A DNA stretch of 64,000 nt from Laetiporus sulphureus 93-53 (GCF_001632365.1 NW_024468556.1:252343-316342); one strand, 5' to 3'; positions 1 through 12,423 are shown, numbered from the stretch's first letter. Notes: generated by a model not told the origin, from the sequence alone. Translations and numbers: made by a program.

Positions 1-380
1 GTGAGTTGCAGCACCATGCTAAATTTGCCATCGAATCATTCGGAATGCACTGAGTACCGCGGTGCTGATGCATGCTGCGTGGATGTAGCGGATCATGCAG
101 ACTCGTCCATTTGAGAACGCGGCAGGCCGGCGGTTTTCCGCACCAATACAATTTCAATGCTGCCACGAAATGACACCTCGGCAACTGACTTCGGGCATTC
201 GTAAGCACAACACAGTATAGCAAGTCGACGCACCACATCGGGCTGCCGTCGAGAGCCGCAAGCCACACGGTAATAGCTGGGTGGCCATCCGGGTATCGTC
301 ACCCGTTCGACAATGTCCGGCTAGTCATACAATACCGCTAATAGTACAACAGAGGAAACGAAGCACACCGGCAATCATTC
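1..380. other. window edge, no gene recognised
   Basis: This is the left edge of the window, downstream of the RFC5 stop codon. The short open frames here have no recognisable motif and no splice pattern. I see only probable 3' flank. Confidence 0.4.
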
Positions 381-2057
381 CTAATCATCAAATTCCGACA
401 GGTCTATACCATAGAAGAAATGCTGACGAAGACAGCGTTGGACACAGCGCGTCAGCATCAAGTACGATTCACAATGGTGAAAACGCACCTTATACAAACT
501 CATCACCTTGACAACCCACGCCTCGAGATGGAAGATCTTCTTGTTGCCTACTCGCATGCGGACCTCCTACCGCGCGGCAATGAGATTACAATGACGTCTG
601 CATCATTGAGAAGAGACGCACATATATCGCTGCCCAATGCATGATGTCCGCTTTGAGGCTTTCGTCGACTTGCTCTACCACTTGGTCTGCAATTGTCTGT
701 ACACGAGGTCCACCAGCAACGCCGCGCGGTTATTAGAGCGTTGCGCACCTTGAGCACCACTGTTGCCGGTATGCAATGGCTCAACAGCTCATACAGCTTC
801 GCCCGCACTTCCATCACACGCGCTGGTGACTGCTCTTGCACGATCATATCTGCGACCTTCTGACAATAGGTCTCCCAGTCAGGTTTTGCGATGGTGATCG
901 GCTTGTCGAGGTCGGTGCTGGAACGGTGAGTGACGTTAGAAAGGCCCACATTGGATATATCATGAGCGCGGTAAGACGAGCGTACGCACGATTGCATCTT
1001 CAAAGCCTCGAGCACAAGCACAGCTTTTCGCATGTTGCCATTTGCGTCCTCCACGATGTCGCGAGCAACCTTGTCAGGAATGTCGAACCCCTCCTTTCTC
1101 CCGACATAGCGTAGCACATTCTCCATCTGAGACGTCAGAAGGAATCAGTTCAGCAATGGCGCGTAGGCTAGACATAACACGGAGCACACCTCTTCTGCCG
1201 TCGGCGATGCGATCCTCACGAGCAAACATCGACTCTTGATGGGAGCGATCAGACGGCTCGTTGAGTTCGCGCAGAGGATGATGCGCAGGTTCGACATGTA
1301 TTTCTCCATCGTTCGCCGCAGGGCTGCTTGTGCATCGCGAGTCAAGGAATCGGCTTCGTTGATCACAACCACTGCGCGCACAAGAGTTAGTACGAGATGC
1401 ACCTAACGTGATAATATGGATGACCTTTGAAGCGTTGCTTCGCATTCAAGTCTATTTGCTGGGTTTGGGCGATCTCCTTCAGGAGTTCTTGGATCACCAC
1501 TCGGTCGTAATTTCCGACTTCGCTATAAACGTTGGGTGGAAGCTCAGCAGTGAAAATCCCTAGACGGCAGCTCCACATACCTTGGAGTGATCTCGATATG
1601 GTAGTTGCTTTGCACGAGGTTCACATCCAGTTTCCTTCTAGTTGGTGTCATGAACACACGTTGGTCAATCTTGAGCTGAAGGGGTCGTCGTTTGATGAGG
1701 TGTACAATCATTATGAGCATATTGCATCAGAATCACACCTTGTCGGCGCCCTTGCCGAACAGCTCCCTCAACGTGCATGCAATGCGAGTCTTCTTGCCCG
1801 CACCAGAAGGCCCATAAAAGAGCACGTGCGGAAAGTCTCCGGAGGCCGCCTTCAGGACACGACTTGCGTCGTCAGGGGTAGTTACTCCGAATCACAGTAA
1901 TCACACGTACCAATGCGCGCAAGCGAGCGGATAGACCGGCGTGATAGTGCAGGTCATCGAGGGTGCGTGGCCGGTGCTAGACATAATTCAGATACGTCGT
2001 AGCCTGTTGGCGGCAAAAGACTAGTCGAACACGTACCTTGTCGACCCAAAGAGACAT
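381..2057 (-). CDS. RFC5: replication factor C subunit 5 (clamp loader; human RFC3 type)
   Basis: This is a small AAA+ subunit of the RFC clamp loader, which opens PCNA and loads it on DNA in the nucleus. The start MSLWVDK is the family's usual N-terminus and is followed directly by a GTACGT donor. In order the exons encode a Walker A with GPSGAGKK (about 1760-1840), a region with VIQELLKEIAQ, the degenerate Walker B INEADSL followed by AQAALRRTMEKY, the SRC motif in IKSRCLLVRI, and the C-terminal collar with GNMRKAVLVLEALK. Small last exons end in DLSEFDD and a stop at 381-383. The length, about 350 residues, is normal. At least six short introns are needed. It is divergent from HEN1, with about 200 bp between the starts carrying MCB boxes. 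Family assignment is firm. The last two splice sites are inferred from family conservation. Confidence 0.93.
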
Positions 2058-2128
2058 TTTCGAGGTAGTGGCACGAGAGGATGATACGGCGTCGGCGGTG
2101 AGTATGGTGGAGGCTTAAACTAGATGGG

Positions 2129-2157
2129 ACGCGTTGCGTCACGCGTCCGTCACGCGT
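2129..2157. promoter_or_regulatory. three MCB-like ACGCGT boxes
   Basis: Exact ACGCGT hexamers lie at 2129-2134, 2141-2146 and 2152-2157, inside the RFC5/HEN1 divergent promoter and 72-100 bp upstream of the RFC5 ATG. In yeasts this hexamer is the MluI cell-cycle box bound by MBF (Mbp1/Swi6), which drives G1/S genes including replication factors. Its use here is inferred from the motif and from RFC5 being a replication gene. Confidence 0.7.
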
Positions 2158-2260
2158 TGACACGCGGTTTCACCTTGGGTTGGGACGGGCCTGTTCTGTT
2201 TCGATTTACTGTGACCTCCACAATTTATCTGACCCGGCTGACGATTGACACAACTTGAGT

Positions 2261-3831
2261 ATGTTTGTCGAGCAAGGACATGACGAGTTGACTGTGACTT
2301 TCTATCCCCCTCTGCACTTGCAAAGAAGAGCGTGGGTGCTCGACGTTCTCCGAAGGGAGAGAGTGCACATGGTACGAGTGTTGTGAACTACTGTGTAGTC
2401 AAGTCTGAATCAGTCTCTCAATAGGTTCTGGACGTTGGCTGCGGTGAAGGCGAACTAATCTCTTGTCTATGCAATCCTGCACCGTGGCTGCCACCGCCGT
2501 CTCTTACGGTTCCTGATTCTCTTTCTACATCTGGAATCCCTGGCGATATCCTCTCGCTACCACTTACCGACATAAACCTGCACCCAGCGAAGGTCGTGGG
2601 GCTTGATATCTCTGCAGCTGATCTCAAATATGCTGTGGAAAGTACAGCACCAGAATCATCCTCTGGCGAGGACTGTTGGACGGGCACCTTGCGTTGGGAA
2701 CCTCTCGAAGTCAAAATCTGGGAAGGCGACCTGCAATCGATCAATCCTGAATTCGTCAATGTGGAGTGCATCGTCTCCACGGAGGTGTACGTCTGATCTC
2801 GGCATCGATGCAATGCTCAATATTCACGAGTTCCTAGTATCGAACATTTGCCAGAGGGTGTGCTGCAGAACTTTGCCCCAATCATGCTCGGCGTGTATCA
2901 TCCACGGCTTCTCCTGATCACCTCGCCATCTTATACCTTCAATGCACGCTTTACTCGTCCAAATGCACCCAAGGAAGCACGAAACGGCTACCCCGATCCC
3001 ACAGGCAGAACAACGCGTATATTCCGCCACCACGATCATAAATTCGAGTGGACAGTACAAGAGTTTACCGAATGGTGCAATCAGATCGCCGATGAGTGGG
3101 GATACGAGGCACAAATTGGCGGCGTTGGAAAGGCTCGTGAGAATGATGAATGGGGCCGTGACGATGAGCTAGGTTGGGCCAGTCAAGTGGCTGCATTTCG
3201 GAGACGGGAAGGAGACGTCTATGAAGATAAGCGCAACAAGGCTGTCGAGAGGATGTCCAACCCAGAAGCACGAACCGAGCTGAAACTGCTGGCGACGCAT
3301 CACCATCACGCACATGAGAAGGCTGGACAGCCAGCGTTGCTGGATGAAATCCGCCGTCTACTTGCTTCCGAGGTTAAGCAAAGCATGCATCCTAGCTTCA
3401 GGTTGGGAGAGCTATGGTATAAAGCATCTATCGCGAAAGCGTGCGGAGGCTGGCTGGAGGTCTTGCTTGCAGTGATTCGGCAAGAACCGGCGCTACACCT
3501 ACGTAGAATGGATTCCTCAACAGTTTTAGATTGGCAGATAGAGTTGGAAGACTGGTCGCCGCCCGGAGTCCCTTTCTGGGGGCAGGAAACTCAGTACGAA
3601 GGGCAAGATGGAAGCAGTATCTCATCTGATGAGCAGGGCGGTGAGGCTGCAGTTCCTGGCGATGCGGCTGGATTGGGAGAGGCACAGCCGTTTGGAAACG
3701 ATCCTTGGAACAACTTACTAAGTCATGAAGCGGAAGTTGGGAACAATGCATGGGTGCTCGCAGAGGTGGACGAGCAATGTGGCTGGCAAGACGTGGTTAG
3801 CAGCTGGGGTGGACAAGTGGTCCAAGGATGA
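2261..3831 (+). CDS. HEN1: HEN1-type small RNA 2'-O-methyltransferase
   Basis: HEN1 enzymes transfer a methyl group from SAM to the 2'-OH of the 3'-terminal nucleotide of small RNAs, protecting them from tailing and decay. The SAM-binding motif I, VLDVGCGEGELI, begins exon 2 (about residue 38). The metal-site signature EVIEH is restored across the second intron by a GTACGT donor and the TAG acceptor near 2838. The second signature, FRHHDHKFEW, lies near residue 220, after a GYPDPTGRT segment typical of the family. The C-terminal 200 residues are family-poor and acidic, ending GGQVVQG. Total is about 485 residues in three exons. There is no La or dsRNA-binding N-terminus of the plant type; this is the short animal/fungal/bacterial architecture. 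No other RNA-silencing gene lies in the window. Confidence 0.9.
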
Positions 3832-4025
3832 ACTATTGAGCAATAAAACAGGGAGGTCTGTGTTCGTTGAACTTCACCGCGTGCATTGTGAGAGATGATT
3901 GAGTATCCGCATATATTACATGGTATCGCTGTGACAGACATGAGAAACTCAACGCATTACTCATTCCATAGATTGAGAGAGACTGCTGGGTGCTATGGTC
4001 GATGCAAATCGCTGAACAGTGCGTC

Positions 4026-4366
4026 TCATACGCGCATGTGAAGTCTACTCCTCCACCAGCAATCGCCGTGGTCCTGCGGATAGCGTGACAGTGAGAATGA
4101 GACTCTACTGTAAGGATCATGCCACTCACTCTCTAGAGGGTGTACCTGTGCAAGATACGTAACAGCCCACATGAGATAGCAGCATGCCAATGTAAGCATG
4201 CAGGCGGTCCGAATGAGTCTGGTGAACGTCAGTCTCCTATAGCCATTGCAGTTGCACCGACTTGAACATACGTCTGCTGAGGCCCCTTCGGTGTGAAGAA
4301 CCAAGCACCCGCCATACCAGCTAGGATGATGAGTAGCACGATAAGTGTCGGCCACGACGAGGACAT
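4026..4366 (-). CDS. VMA9: V-type proton ATPase subunit e (Vma9)
   Basis: This is a small hydrophobic subunit of the membrane V0 sector of the vacuolar H+-ATPase. The first exon gives MSSSWPTLIVLL, then GAWFFTPKGPQQ. A GTATGT donor joined to the CACCAG acceptor restores TLIRTACMLTLACCYLMW, the family core, followed by TYLAQVHPL. Two membrane helices are evident. The family is usually 70-90 residues. The 3' end is uncertain: one unspliced reading stops at 4026-4028, and a further intron after HPLE is possible. Its ATG is 18 bp from the first ATG of the gene on the other strand. Confidence 0.88.
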
Positions 4367-4384
4367 GGCTGTTGCTGCTAGAAC

Positions 4385-6428
4385 ATGAATTCGCGAACAC
4401 GAGCGCTAATCGCGCACACCCTCTCATCTCTGACCACTACACCTACCATGGCCACTATACCAACTGTTGCTTCAGTCTCATCTGCACCTGCCATGACTAC
4501 CACTATATCATCTGGATCCTCGGATAAGGGCATCAAGGTCTGTCAATTCTACTGGCCATATCACTCGGCGGACTGACAGGGCGTTGCAGCGAAAACTCGA
4601 GGATGCCATTCTCAGTTTGGACGAGGCGGTCGGACCGTCGTATTTTACACTGGATCAACGTCCTCCAACAAAGAAGGCTAGGACGGGGAGATCCTTCTAC
4701 TCGACACTAGCGAGGTATGGTGTCGGCAACGAGATTAAATCGTGAGTGGCTGCAATTGCTGTGCAAGGGTATACGTTGACATTTTCTTCTGCGACAGTAC
4801 AAAGAAGGACCTCGATTACCTCTACAGAAATGCTCCACATTTGGCTGCTATAGTATCCCGTGCGGCCACTCGCGCTCGTAGTTCGACCCCATACAAGTTG
4901 AGCCATGTGGCCAAAACAACAACAAAATCCTTCAGTGCAGACTACCGGCCCTCCTCTCTGCAATCATTCCTCTTACGTCTATCCACTTACAAGCTCAGCA
5001 CATACGCAAACAAGCCTCCCGCCATAGATGCGGTCGCCGCGGCAAAATGTGGCTGGATCAATGACGGCAAAGACCGTCTAGTATGTGGCATTTGCAGTGT
5101 TTCATGGGTTGTTGCGGGACGCGAAGGCCTCAATCGAGACGCCGGTATGTAGGATGGCCGAAGGTAGGTGCGAACCACTGATCATCCCATAGCCAATGCC
5201 CTGCTAGAGAAACAGCGCGTACAACTGGTGGATATGCATAAGGATGGTTGTCCGTGGAAGACCCGGCAGTGCGATCGTGAGTGACTATGCCTCTATGCAT
5301 ATGTTACAAGGCTAACGTGCTTTCAGCTACGATTTATCGGATCCCTTTGCACACTCCCTTGGCTATGGCGAGGGATGTTAAGGCAAGGGCGGTGGCGTTG
5401 GACACCGTCTTACAGGATGTGGAGATCAAGCATCCCCTTGTGAGTATGATCAGCTAGTCTCACGAAACGAAGTTCTTAGCGCGCTACAGACGCCTGCACA
5501 GATTCATTCGCTGCTGTCGATCATATCCTCAGTGCCATTGCTGCAATCCGCAAACATGGGTCGTCCAGCGCGTACGGAATCGGCAAATACAGACGGAGTG
5601 GCAGATTCGCCGGAGCCCTCCGAGACGGCGGTCATCACATCTCTATTTGGGTGGTCGGTGCTTCCATCATCGCCCTCCTCAGAGCGCGTACGCACATCGT
5701 CTCATTCATCTTCCGACTCTTCGGCTGCTTCATCATGGGCCCACTCGCGCACGTCGTCCGTGGCCTCTCTTCGTGACGGCACTTCTACGCTTAGCCCATC
5801 AAGGTTACATCGCTCTCCGCAGATCCCTTCGCCTATCCGCTCAGATGGGAGCCCACCTGTTGCTGTCCCGTCTCTCAAGCCTGATACCACATTGCTTCAT
5901 TGTGCACTATGTCAGCGGCGCATCGGGCTGTGGGCATTCATTTCCCCTCCGCAGACCAACGATCATTCCAATGGCCCAGGAGCAACCGGGAATGCAGCCA
6001 AGGCTAAGGCAAAAATGCGGCCGAAGAGACAACTTGACGTTCTGAGGGAACACCGTTCCTATTGCCCGTATGTCATACGCTCGACGACCGTGCCTTCGCT
6101 TCCCGCGCAACCTTCAGGAGACGCAGGACATACAACAACGCCATCGACGACCGTGCAGGTCAACGAGCAGATAGAGGGATGGCGAGCGGTCTTGACTGTC
6201 GTCCTGCGCCATGGCATGGCGCGCAGACAGCGGCTAGGCGCGATTAGGCACACCAGTACAAGCAGGCTGGGTGCGAGTAACGGTGCCGAGGCGACAGGTT
6301 CCGGTATCCAGGCGGAGGAAGTGCAGAATCAGATGAATGCGGTTGAGGCCATGGTGGCGGGTGTCAAGAGCCGTGGGGTGAGCCGGTCCGGTTTTCTCTC
6401 GAGACCGTCTGCTCATCTGCAGTTTTAG
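4385..6428 (+). CDS. Rsm1/NIPA-like C3HC zinc-finger protein
   Basis: The protein carries a zf-C3HC domain like fission yeast mRNA-export factor Rsm1 and animal NIPA/ZC3HC1. The spliced frame gives KRKLEDAILSLDEA, a PPTKKART segment, then SADYRPSSLQSFLLRLSTY, AAKCGWIND, DRLVCGICSVSW and HKDGCPW, matching the zinc-binding core. The 3' part (5532-6428) is Ser/Pro-rich and then resembles the second (Rsm1) domain, with LLHCALCQRRIGLW and EHRSYCPYV. Five or six short introns are needed. The first ATG is at 4385; a second in-frame ATG at 4448 would leave a more normal divergent promoter with VMA9. The role is probably nuclear, in mRNA export or at the nuclear pore basket, by family membership only. 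Confidence 0.85.
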
Positions 6429-6851
6429 GGCAAGGATGTCTTGCATTATGTCAGGGGACTCCTGCGTTGAAACGTTGATGGTGGTATGCGTCGCGATCAA
6501 TGCTCGGTGCTCTGATCTCACGCACCATGTTCAAATGTCTTGAATTGTCATAGCGTTTTTGTGCTTGTTTGTCGGGCTCGTTGCTGGCTTTATTTGCTAT
6601 CTCCTTAGTGTCATTGTACTCATAAACTCTCGAAATCCTTTCACGGCACTACCTTCTCACCCGTTCTCACCAATGTAACAGATGCTTGGATGTAACAGAT
6701 TCTGAGACAAAATTCATGTAACAACCAAAACTCTCACACGACCGATTCTCAAGTCAACCGCAGGTGGTAGACGCCCAGCACATCGCCTTGATCTCTGCGC
6801 CATCTCTCACACATGCTATCTTGACTGCTGCGCTCGTTGAACTGCTGAACT
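6429..6851. other. intergenic, probable promoter of BSD2-like gene
   Basis: No coding signal is seen. It lies between the Rsm1-like stop and the next ATG. A short phrase, gatgtaacag / atgtaacaac, recurs near 6670-6725. Confidence 0.4.
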
Positions 6852-8238
6852 ATGCCGGCAGGATATGCTCCTCTGCCAAATCCTCGCTCTGAGCCAGAGG
6901 CCGAGCGCGAGCTGGAGGATGCCTTTGAAGACGATGACGAACATCACACAGAATCCACGCCCTTGACGCATGGATATGCACCAACAGAATCACTTTCCTC
7001 TACAAGCTCGACAGCGCCCGGAGCATACGATTTCGAACGGGAATATGACTATCCACCTCCGGGGTCGCCACCCAGTCCATCACCATTCGCACTGCCTAAC
7101 AACATCGGGAATACCAATGGAGAGTTGCCTTCGACTCCTGTCCGTCCTACTCCTCCACGTCCATCATTCCTCAGGCGCGCAGTCGGGGCACTGCTGCCTC
7201 AGTACTACACTAGGGTGCCCACGGAGCTGAGCTCCTCACGGCGGGTGGGCGGAGGAGAGGACAATGATGGCGTGTTCGCAAATGTGATGGCGAAACCTGG
7301 GCGATCAGTGGCGATGACCGGCCAGAATGGGGAGGTTATCATGGTTCCGGAGGAGGCACAGAACGACTTGCCGCCGGTGAGTACCTACCCCGTAGCGTCG
7401 ATGATGTGCACGAGCAATGAATACACAATGTCCATCTAGTCCTATAACGAAGCGCAGGCAGACGCCGTCCCAACCTACTGGGAGACAACCGTACATGCAC
7501 CGTCCCTGCTCTCCGCAAACGGAGAGATGCTCGTGGACGACCTTCCGACCGGCTCTCTCATCTTCTTCATCACGACGGCATTCATCTCATACTTCTTCCA
7601 GTTCGTCGGCTTCGTGCTCACGTATCTGCTGCACTCGACCCATGCGGCCAAGTATGGTTCGCGCGCGGGCCTCGGCTTGACAATGATCCAGTATGGCTTC
7701 TACTCGCGCTCTCAAGCAGCCGAGGGCGAGGGCGGGCAAGGGCAGGAACTCGTTTATTGGAATAAGACGACTGGAATTCCGACCGTCATCCCACAGACTA
7801 GCTCGGGCATGGCAATGCTCCCAAACGGCACGATGATTGACGTCTCCACCTCTGACTTTGGCGCGTCGTCTCGCGAGTGGATGTCCCTTCTACTCATTGT
7901 CCTTGGTGAGCATTTAGCAGGCTCTGTCCTTGAGTTTTCGTTGAAACCAATGCGCAGGTTGGCTCCTCTTCCTCTCATCGGTCATCGGCTTTTATCGTGT
8001 AAAACGCTGGGAAAAGTCCATTCGGGACGCTGCGAACCAAACACCGCTCACGCCGGAGCAGATTCAACGTGATGTTGAGGTACGGCGGAACATCGAGCGT
8101 GTCTTTGGTATCCTCGACTACGGCGGCAGCGACGAGAACGACGAGAGGCGTACGGAGCAGATGCAGCAGACACCCATGCACATCCCTGAGGCCGACATGA
8201 GAATGCAGAGAGACCTGAGAGAAGCCGGCTTGTTGTAA
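6852..8238 (+). CDS. BSD2: Bsd2/NDFIP-like metal-homeostasis membrane protein
   Basis: Bsd2 proteins are adaptor membrane proteins that recruit Rsp5/NEDD4 ubiquitin ligase to metal transporters in the Golgi-endosome-vacuole route. The N-terminal 170 residues are acidic and Pro-rich, with the Rsp5-binding-like tract DYPPPGSP. After an intron at about 7377 comes the conserved core: SYNEAQADAVPTYWETT, a first helix FFITTAFISYFFQFVGF, LTYLLHSTHAAKYGSRAGLG and IQYGF. Another intron at about 7904 leads to the last helix, read as VIGFYRVKRWE, and a charged tail ending DLREAGLL. The length, about 400 residues, fits fungal members. Its 3' end faces that of the helical-repeat gene. Confidence 0.88.
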
Positions 8239-8510
8239 ATTAAAGATGGAGCTAGATTCCGGACTTTTCTGCATACCCGTGATGTTATCTCCGTCTTTAT
8301 AGGATTGTACTATGTTCCCTACAGACTATGCAGTTGTTTGCATTCCATGCTCCATTTCTTTAATGTGATACAGTACATGACACCTTATTACCTGAATCAT
8401 AGCGGAGCAGTATCGCCATTCTATGGGAACTGCTGCGCTACCTTGACAAGCCGACCAGGATCCCGTCGTCCCTGCACCCCGAGTCTCGCAAGACCTTTCG
8501 TAATCCACTG

Positions 8511-11500
8511 TCACACTTTCTTCTGTCTCCCCAGCGCATCAACAAACTCCGTTTCAACAGCTTTCAGTATACCAATGACCGTATGCGCAGCATCTATGTC
8601 TCCTCGTGCGTAGAATCCCCTGATGAACATCTTATATAACGGCCGGACATGTCGCGGAAAGTACAGGGGCAAGCCAGGGTCTACATGTGGAACGCTGATC
8701 AACGGCGACGGCTGCGAGCTGGTACCGAAGGGCACGGCATATCGAAGCTTGACTCCACCAGTAGGGTAGCCGTTTCGGACCACATGGTCGAATATCTCGC
8801 GCAATTTCTCGCTGTTCACCATAGACACCCAGAGGATGAGCGACTTCAGCAAGATGTTCAGTGTCACGCGATCGGGCACAAAGCCATGAGTCTTGATGAG
8901 CTCGTTCAATGTATTCAAAGTCTTTCGCACCCGCCGTAAGCTCTGCCGAGACGGGTGGGAAAGACTAGCGTGGAGAATGTGATTTCCGATGAGGGTTCTC
9001 TCTCCAGGTGACTGCTGCTCTCGCAGCCTATCGAATAGCTGCTTTGACGCACGCAAACGGCCGGCTCGGATGAGAACATGCATTGCATCTCTTCGTGCGT
9101 CCGGATGCACGCGACGACGACGAGTGAGAAAATGGCGAATCTTCAGCGTCAGCGGGCGAGCAGGAGTCACTTCTCGGAAACGGAGCATACGAGCTAGACG
9201 TATGTCATCTGGTCGGAGAGCGGTTCGTCGGAAGGGTAAAGCAAGCTTGTAGGCAATGGAGGACACATCTCGCCGAGCAAGCTCCAATATGAACGACTGT
9301 AACGAGAGAGTCTTATCATTCGGCCAAAGCGCGACGGACAGGCGGTATATGCGCTCGGCAAGGCGGAATTGCCTGTGACGAAGTAACCTCTGAATGAGCT
9401 TCATGTAAAATGGCGCCTGAAAGTATGCAGGATGTGCCTTCGTGACCACCCGAACGATCGCGACAGCAGCAGATGCTTGACTGAAACGCGGCATTAGAAG
9501 TAGAGTAGACTGAAGCCTGAGATGCCAAGTACGCGGCGGGGGAATGAAGGAGAATAGTTTGAGCATCGCCCCACCGACGGCAGGTACGAAGTGTGCAACG
9601 CGAAATCGATGGCCTTCTTGCAGAAGCACGTCAATGATCCGACGGAGTACCGCCAGATGCTGTTGAGATGTCAATCGCGTGTCTTCCAGATATTCGAGCG
9701 CGGTCCGTATCCGACCGTGGCTTGCAACAGCAACAGCTACATCTGTGACGACATCCGAATTTACGGCAACACCGCTACGCCGGGCAATGAAGAGTAATTC
9801 TCGTGCTGTTCCCACATCTACTTGAGCCCAGGAGGATATGACACTGCCGAAGGCATTCGATAGCGAGCCAGCGTCGGAGACGCGTTGCAAGGTCGATGCT
9901 ACAGCAGCCTCAACACTCGATCCGCACAACAATGCAGAGGTGAGGAGCTCTTCCGCCAAAGAAGACATACCGAGAAATCCTTCAGCGGTTCCCTTTGCAG
10001 ACCCCAGCTCATGATAGGCACAAAACCGCTTGCAACTTTCAACAAGATCATGGCATCGAAGACGTCCTGCTAGACGTAGGAACGACGCGCAAACCACACG
10101 GGCAACAAGGGCAAACGGATGTCGACGATCTTTGTCAATCTGAGAAGACCAGCGAGACCACAGAGCCTCCAGAATATCCTTCAACTTTTCTCGTGCGCCG
10201 TCGTGGATGGGTGCAGTGATTGTAGCAAGGTTCGGAAGGAATGATTGTTCCAGTGAGGCGAGTGCACAGATCGTGTACCAATCAGCAAATGCCATCCCGA
10301 AGGTACCACTGTGCGCGGATGCTGGACTAGCTCCTCTTCTGTAAGATGACGGATTGCACGCTATCGCAAGCAAAACTAGGGCGTTCCATTGGGAATGCGT
10401 CTCATTGGCACCATTCAAAGCGAAGATAGAATGTGTGGTGAGGAACGCCCACTGTGACAGGACGCTATGAGATGTATCCTCCAAGCTTGAAGGCAGCATA
10501 CGAGAGAACAGTGCATCCTGCAGATACGTCACCAAGCTTTTGATGCTTGGCGCGTCAGGTTCGTCCATAAACGTTCGGATCCGAAGGGTCGGCAGCTGCT
10601 CTGAATCCACTGTTAGAAGCCTGGGCTGCAGTGCTGACAGCACTAGCTCCTTCAGTGCTGACATCAAATTCACATCAGCATGCAGGACCATAAGCCATAG
10701 TAGCTCCGGGCGCAGCCCGCGCTGGGAGACAAGATCATGTATTCTGCGGAGTGATTCCTCGACATGTCCTCGTTTCCAACTCGAGAGCAAAATCTCTAGG
10801 AAAGGAATGTGCGCCGCGACGTCAGAGTGGTACTCCAAGTGCGAATAGTACTGTCTCGCGAGCTTGATGATGACTCGTGTACGTTTGATTACATCTGATC
10901 CCACCAAAGCAATGTTAGACATTCATCGATATTAACATAAACTGAGGATACGCACGAGGTGAAAGTGTCTTGCCTTGCAAGCCTCTGAACTCGAAACATA
11001 GTGCTCTGAGCAGCCAGTAATAGTCAGAGTCACGAAGTCCACCTTCGAGCTCGCATTTATCTGTGGCGATGCTTCGGATAAGCGCCCAATGTGGACGGAA
11101 AGCGCTGTCGAGCATGTGCGAGATGGCAGGATGCGAAAACACGGAGCAATATGGGCTTTGCGGAGTCGAGACAGAGAGCGAACCAAGCAGACTGATCAAA
11201 GCACTGAAATCCGCGGTGTCCAGAGACGGCAGCTGGTCAAGCACCTTGGTTTTGTGATAATGATTGCGAATGTAGTTGAAGCTGAACTTGTGGAGAGAGG
11301 GCCCATGCTCCCCGGCAGAAAGCAACCTTCGGAGCTGATCAGCCGACGATGGCTCAGATGAGGGTCTGGAGTTGTCATGCGCTTGAACCTGTGAGTGTCC
11401 CAAATCTGTATGCAGGCAGTGAAGCTGACTATGTGGGTCAACTCGAGGAGCTTCACTGCAATCGACAGCAGCCGCTGGCGCTGACAGAGCCGACGCAGAC

Positions 11501-11839
11501 AATACGTCCGATTCAATGAGCCTCGTGGATGGTATGTCGGTAAGATCAACAGCGCCATCCCGATGGTGTCTGTGTATGCACTGAGGCTCGGGTTCCCGTT
11601 CAGCCACACCAGCTGAAATCTGGTCGCCTATGACAGCGTGGGTTGATGCCGTTCGAGGCGTGAATGAAGCGTCGCATCGCGTCCAATAGTACGCATTCCG
11701 CTTGATTATCGCTCTCGACGTGAATGAATCAAGCCTGGAGCGTATGGAGAGCGCGTACGTCCTGCGCGAGCTCAGCGACAACTTGCACTAAAAGCGTAAT
11801 AACAACGTACTGAAGTTGCACCGCATGTCTAGCAAACAT
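8511..11839 (-). CDS. large PPR/TPR-like helical-repeat protein, probably mitochondrial
   Basis: A nearly uninterrupted frame of about 800 codons (8511-10910) is joined by a 58-nt intron (GTGCGT donor in the SP codon pair; GATCAG acceptor) to an upstream exon reaching 11781. That exon has an in-frame stop just 5' of it and no early ATG, so another 5' exon is needed. The best candidate starts at 11839 (MFARHA) and splices at 11781 to an Arg/Ser-rich stretch, which together look like a mitochondrial presequence. The body is alpha-helical with repeats such as HVLIRAGRLRASKQLFDRL and RVTLNILLKSLI, which resemble PPR units. Basidiomycete proteins of this kind are usually organellar RNA factors. 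I cannot name the orthologue. The first exon and its weak donor are inference. Confidence 0.72.
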
Positions 11840-12423
11840 GCCCGCCTCTTGGACAGTTTGCAGGCCCCATCGCCACATTCCATTGCATGAAATGCTCTTC
11901 GGCAGCACGCGTCGGTCGTACCGATACGCGTCCACACAAAAGCTGCACGTCTAGCCTGCCCACTGAAAATCCGTGAGTCGAGACAGGCAGGCCGGAGGCG
12001 TCAAGAAACAGCAACGGTAAGCGGAGAGAACAGCTCACAGTCGTTTGCAGGCTCGGGCGCCTCGAAGTGATCACGTGTAAATGGCTAGCTTTTGTTTGCA
12101 CCTCGGCGGTTGCCGGAGAGCATCAAACTCAAGATCTGCAACTGCAAGCCACAGTTCTCGCCACACTGATTCGGCATCGCGTCGCCCGTTCCGCCACATC
12201 CAACGACCAGTCGCCTTGAAAAATCCTTTGGCACGACAGGTGAGCAACCACGACGATGGCATGGTATGGAATGTCTGGCTGAGCGCGTGCGCGTGTTGCA
12301 GAGGTCATAGGGAGGCACTGATTCACCTTCACCGACACTTGTCATCTTCAAACTCTTCGTGAGTGTTCATGGAATGTACATACCAGCGTCGCTCTGAGAT
12401 TTGGTGTAGTAACCGAAAACGCA
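11840..12423. other. divergent promoter region of P0 and the helical-repeat gene
   Basis: Open frames exist on both strands (for example about 12085-12351), but none has a recognisable motif. They sit in front of a very highly expressed gene. I read this as regulatory and 5' UTR sequence. A CACGTG-containing stretch occurs near 12070. Confidence 0.4.
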
